Shown here piece by piece: positions 59,957-64,000 of a DNA stretch of 64,000 bases. Position numbers and translations under genes: made by a program. Origin of the DNA: Holacanthus passer (taxonomy: Eukaryota; Chordata; Actinopteri; Pomacanthidae). The notes below the pieces were generated by a model that saw only the letters and a list, made by a program, of their open reading frames with translations, did not search any database and was not told where the DNA came from. The stretch's first letter is position 1; every line of letters begins with the position of its first letter. The stretch is from NCBI GenBank assembly GCA_025331565.1, contig JAFREQ010000069.1, forward strand, positions 434,001 through 498,000, in the 5' to 3' direction.

Positions 59957-62900
59957 ACAAGCATGCAGCAAACAAAGGATCTCATCCGCCGTATGGATTT
60001 ATCCAGCTTATCCAATGACATACTTTTTATTCAAATGATGTTACTGCACAGATACAGCTAAATATTGAACTGGCATCTAAAATTTCACCTGATAAGAAAG
60101 ATGACATTTTGGACTGAGGTCGGGGCTTGGGAGAAGTTCACAGAGTGCAGAAAAAGGAAAGGGTTTGTGTTTGGGGAACATGAATGTACTCAGTAAATTT
60201 CATGGTAGCCTGTCCATTAGATTTTTTAATTTCTTTGTATACAAACGTACAGTTAATTTTGTGTCGGTGGTGGCAGTAGAGGAAAAGTTAGGGGCTCTGC
60301 AAAAACAGAAGGATTGAGCTTCTGAATATTCACAGAAAATTTAGTCTTAAGTTTTCCAAAATTCTGACAATGATATTTTTGTTTTAGTGGCATTTGACAA
60401 TGAAATTTAAAGGAAAGGTCACAGAGAAGAATGCATTCTTTACTTGTTGGAGCCAGTAGATATCTGTACCAAATGTCACTGTCATGTGGCCAGTAGTTGT
60501 TGTGGTATCTTGCTCTGGACTAAAGTGGGAGGTGGATGGACAGCTGGATGTCACCCTTTTTTGGGCTCTGCCAGTACAGGATCAAAAATATCAGGGCAAA
60601 TGATTTATGGGGCATTCTGTGTCAAATCAGACATTATTTACATTTTTGATATTTTTTTAAACTTCATGTGTATTCTGTAAAATATTTTCGCTGAATTTTG
60701 AGAATTGCATAGTTTTTGCCCCTGGGAAAGTTTGTCTTCCCACCCTCAAAAACTCTATCTCTAACTCTATCTTCAGAAATAAACTAAAAAAATAAACAGA
60801 TCCAAATGATTGACAGGCTCAAGCAGATGTGATATTTTTCATGACTGGCTTTTGAAAATGGGAAAAAGTGAATAATGGGCTGTTTTGTTTGTAAAGCACA
60901 TCTTGTGCTGTAATTAACCTCAAATACAAACCAAAACCTCTGTCTGATCTGACACAGAACGACTCTTGTCTTGCAAGGCCATCTTAACAATTTAGCCTAC
61001 AGTACACTACAGCTACCATCAAACTTTCAAAGCTGATATTCAGTCCCTTAGAACAGGCTTAGCTGCAAGTACTATATATATGTTTCAGGAGGCTCAAAAA
61101 ATCACAAGTTTACTAAAATGTTCTGAAAGTGCAGCCAAAATATAACTAATGAAAACAAACTGACAAAAAGGGTTTTCTTTTTCGACATTGAGATAAGGTG
61201 AAAAAGGTCAACAAGGCGTGCCTCCAAGGTGGATAGTAACTATGAATCCAAGGGGTAATGTAAAGTACAATTAAGTCAAGTGGCGTCTCCTGCATAGTAA
61301 TATTTTTACAACACAAGTGACATACAGTTTTATGATCGTGCAGCAATATTGTTTGACCTCAAACGTTCTGAATGAATTTGAATTTGAATGACTCCACAAA
61401 TAACATTACTGGCTACGATTGTTGATATAAAACTAAATGTTTGGTGCTTTGGGTTTGCTTTGTCAGTATCTTTGCAAATCAGTGGTGTAAATTTTACTCT
61501 GACTGAAGTATTTCTGACAGGCTGAAACCTGGTCGACCAAGGACTTCTTCCATCACCAGAATCTTTAGTACATAACCAGCTCATCAACCACCATCATAGC
61601 ACTTTAAACTACACAGTCCAGTCTGTAAATCACCACTGTCTTTCTGAATTATAAGTTGAATAAAACTATTAATGGAGCCACTTAAGAAGCAATAAAAGTG
61701 AATGGCATGACCTAGTCCTAGAAACTTTAGGATATACTGGATGTTTTCTCTCTCAAAGGGTTCTGAGCTCCTCTAGTTGACCTGTACATTAGTGGGGGAT
61801 GTCTATATGAATATTTGTATATGTCATTGTGGTGACAGATGTACGTACAGCTTTAAAGTTTAATGTTTAAGACAGGTATAACCACAATCTTAATTGGCAG
61901 CCCAAACTAAAGGTGCTCTTGTCTAATGCTAATGTCTCAATCCTCTCATATGTGATGGATGGTGGAGATGAGAAAGAGTACTCAGATCACAGGACAGCAC
62001 AAGATGGTCATGTATATGTATGCAGAATTGGTAGTGTGAGGGAGAAAACTGGCAATGTAGCATTATATGCATTCATTTTGGGTTTAGTCACCATGAGTGA
62101 CTTTGACTGACATGAGACATCCAAACTTGTATAACGACGAGGTTAGTGGTGATTGGCATGATTTGAGTTTAAAATACAATTTGGTTAAGCTTAAAGAAAT
62201 GTTGTGCTACTTGGTTATCATTGGAGAAAGATCATATTGAAGGTTAGAAGAAACGAACATAGCTTCCGGTTCTGCCTTTCAACACATGCAAGGGAATCTT
62301 TCCTGTCTATCCTGAAGTCGTGTTCACATTATACTTGAAATTCCTGGCTGTTGTGCTGCACATGCTGGATTATTCAGTAGAGTGGGCAAGAAACAATTTG
62401 CAAATACTTAATGTTAGTTTCTACTTATTTGCAGTGGTTTAACTTCTTACCTTGCAGTGATGTAGAAGCACGCTTAGGTTAACAGAAAAAGTTACTCTGC
62501 CATTTAACTTTCATCTTTAATCACAGCACAAGCAGTAGCTGTCAACAGCGTGGGGCAGAAAAAAACACGCCACACACAGAAATGAAGGAGCTGCACACAG
62601 AGAAGTAACGTGAATACTGTTTACCAGTGGTGGGCTGTATGGGTGGGGGTTAGGAAGCAGTGAAATATCTCCATGATAGCATTTCAAATCAAACATGACT
62701 GACAGGTGCCTGGACTTCTTCACCGCAACTGTGCTTCCATCAGTGGTTAATGGTATAATACACTGTTAGTACTTATTACAGGATTTTCACACTTGCAACA
62801 TCTTGCTGTAATTATGTCATTTAGTCTACCCAGTTAACCATTGAGCCAATTACTGGCACATGTGGCCGCAGCCACAGCAACGTCCACAGCTAACATTCTT

Positions 62901-64000
62901 CTGTAAAGAAAGCTTCCTGTTTTATGTTAAACAGCAAACATAAAAGAGAAAAGGCTGTTTTCCATATGACAGAGGAATCCTACACAAGCACAATGTGATG
63001 AAGCGACATGCACAACCTGCTGAACTGCAACCATTTGTATATACAGCATACAAAGACTCTAATACAAGCGAACGACAGCGCTCTGACCAATTCATTTATA
63101 GCTGTAATCATAATCATAGGGTGAGCATGTGTGTCCTGTACAACATAAAGTGAATCATCTGGCAATGAAAGTGAGGCAACAACTTTGGTCTAATGTTTCA
63201 TGTAATCTCTGCAATATCTGACATAGTATATTCTGTGTACATAACTAGATATCACTTGACATTTGTGAAGATAAATCTGTTTATTTTTCAGGGAGGGAAT
63301 ATTTGACATTTTCTGTGCTTTGTTCTTGAGAGAGCTGAATAAAGTGATGCAATGTCTTCCCCAACTGGTGTCTGTCTACTTAATATATTTTAGTCTTCAA
63401 TTCTTCACTATACTGACATATATAATAGGGTGAGGGTGATTCATTTCTCAGCTGATCATAATTAAAATGTTGCCTTTAAACATAGACAGTGGGCCACACA
63501 TGAATGAGATGCTCACACAGTAATGCACAAAGTTGGTCTTAGCACCTGTGGGGTGGGGGTCATTCTTGGCTCCTGGATTTGTAGATGAGGATTCTTTACA
63601 GTTCTTCAAATATCAGCAACAAACGTGCCTTGAGCCGCTTTTGTTGTAGAATCAGAACAGAAGAGGAGCAACAGGTGTTTCATTAAAAAAGGATGTCAGC
63701 AAGTTATTAGTTTCCCTGCATGCTGTTGACAACCAAGTTCTGATCACATGGTGTGTGCATGGTACAGAGTAGTTTTCCATACAGCAACGGCATGGCACAG
63801 TAAAAAGCAATCAAAAAGGTCTTTACCATGAATAATGACATTTTGCTATTAGCAAGTTAATTTGTCACAACAAAACCTTGTGTCTTATCTAATGTAATGG
63901 TATGAGCCTTTTCCCCTGTGCCTGGCACTGATGGGTGTGACCAGGGTTCTCCCTGATCTTACACTGAAGGTGCTGGCCCTTATATTCTTCCACTACTATC
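59957..64000. other. rap1gds1 3' UTR and downstream sequence
   Basis: AT-rich with several AATAAA hexamers. No reading frame here shows family resemblance or splice-bounded structure on either strand. Confidence 0.6.
63338..63343 (+). promoter_or_regulatory. Candidate distal polyadenylation signal
   Basis: AATAAA followed 30 bases later by GU-rich GGTGTCTGTC. It would give rap1gds1 a 3.4 kb 3' UTR. Other AATAAA sites occur nearer, for example about 60777 and 61660, so the used site is unknown. Confidence 0.35.

Overview
The window is vertebrate nuclear DNA, almost certainly from a teleost fish. Coding sequence is split into short exons with GT/AG introns. Long CA/TG and CT/GA microsatellites are frequent. 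The decayed mobile elements form a typical teleost mixture: a BEL/Pao relic, L2-like and L1-like LINE tails, Tc1-like transposase pieces, a tRNA-like SINE and a short inverted-repeat DNA element. I see no prokaryotic features, no CRISPR array and no credible tRNA or rRNA gene.

Three genes can be supported. (1) Positions 16421 down to 941, minus strand: the 5' part of prss12 (neurotrypsin). Eight exons encode a signal peptide, a short linker, a kringle domain, two complete SRCR domains and the first half of a third. The remaining SRCR sequence and the trypsin-like protease domain would lie beyond position 1. (2) Positions 28866 down to 24862, minus strand: complete chchd1 (mitoribosomal protein mS37). 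Its three exons encode 122 residues with a twin CX9C motif. (3) Positions 43523 to 59956, plus strand: a complete rap1gds1 (SmgGDS) or rap1gds1-like gene. Its 14 coding exons encode 560 residues of armadillo repeats. No counterpart was found of the exon for the extra armadillo repeat that distinguishes the long mammalian isoform, so this locus encodes the short architecture.

The rest is introns and two gene-poor intervals (about 17.1-24.8 kb and 28.9-43.5 kb) plus a 4 kb tail after rap1gds1. They hold mobile-element debris, microsatellites and a few unrecognised coding-like segments. The most useful signals for follow-up are the fixed short-form rap1gds1, CA/TG tracts that lie against splice sites in two genes and could pair around rap1gds1 exons 1 and 2, the roughly 490 bp CT/CA tract just upstream of the prss12 start codon, and a coding-like terminal exon at 33.5-33.8 kb with an in-frame stop.

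The three genes act in different places: a secreted extracellular protease, a mitochondrial ribosome subunit and a cytosolic small-GTPase chaperone. I see no sign of a shared pathway. The prss12-chchd1 pairing probably reflects ancient linkage, since the human copies lie in regions (4q26 and 10q22) that share paralogous neighbours. Exon limits were placed by reading splice sites and checking that codon phase matches across every junction.
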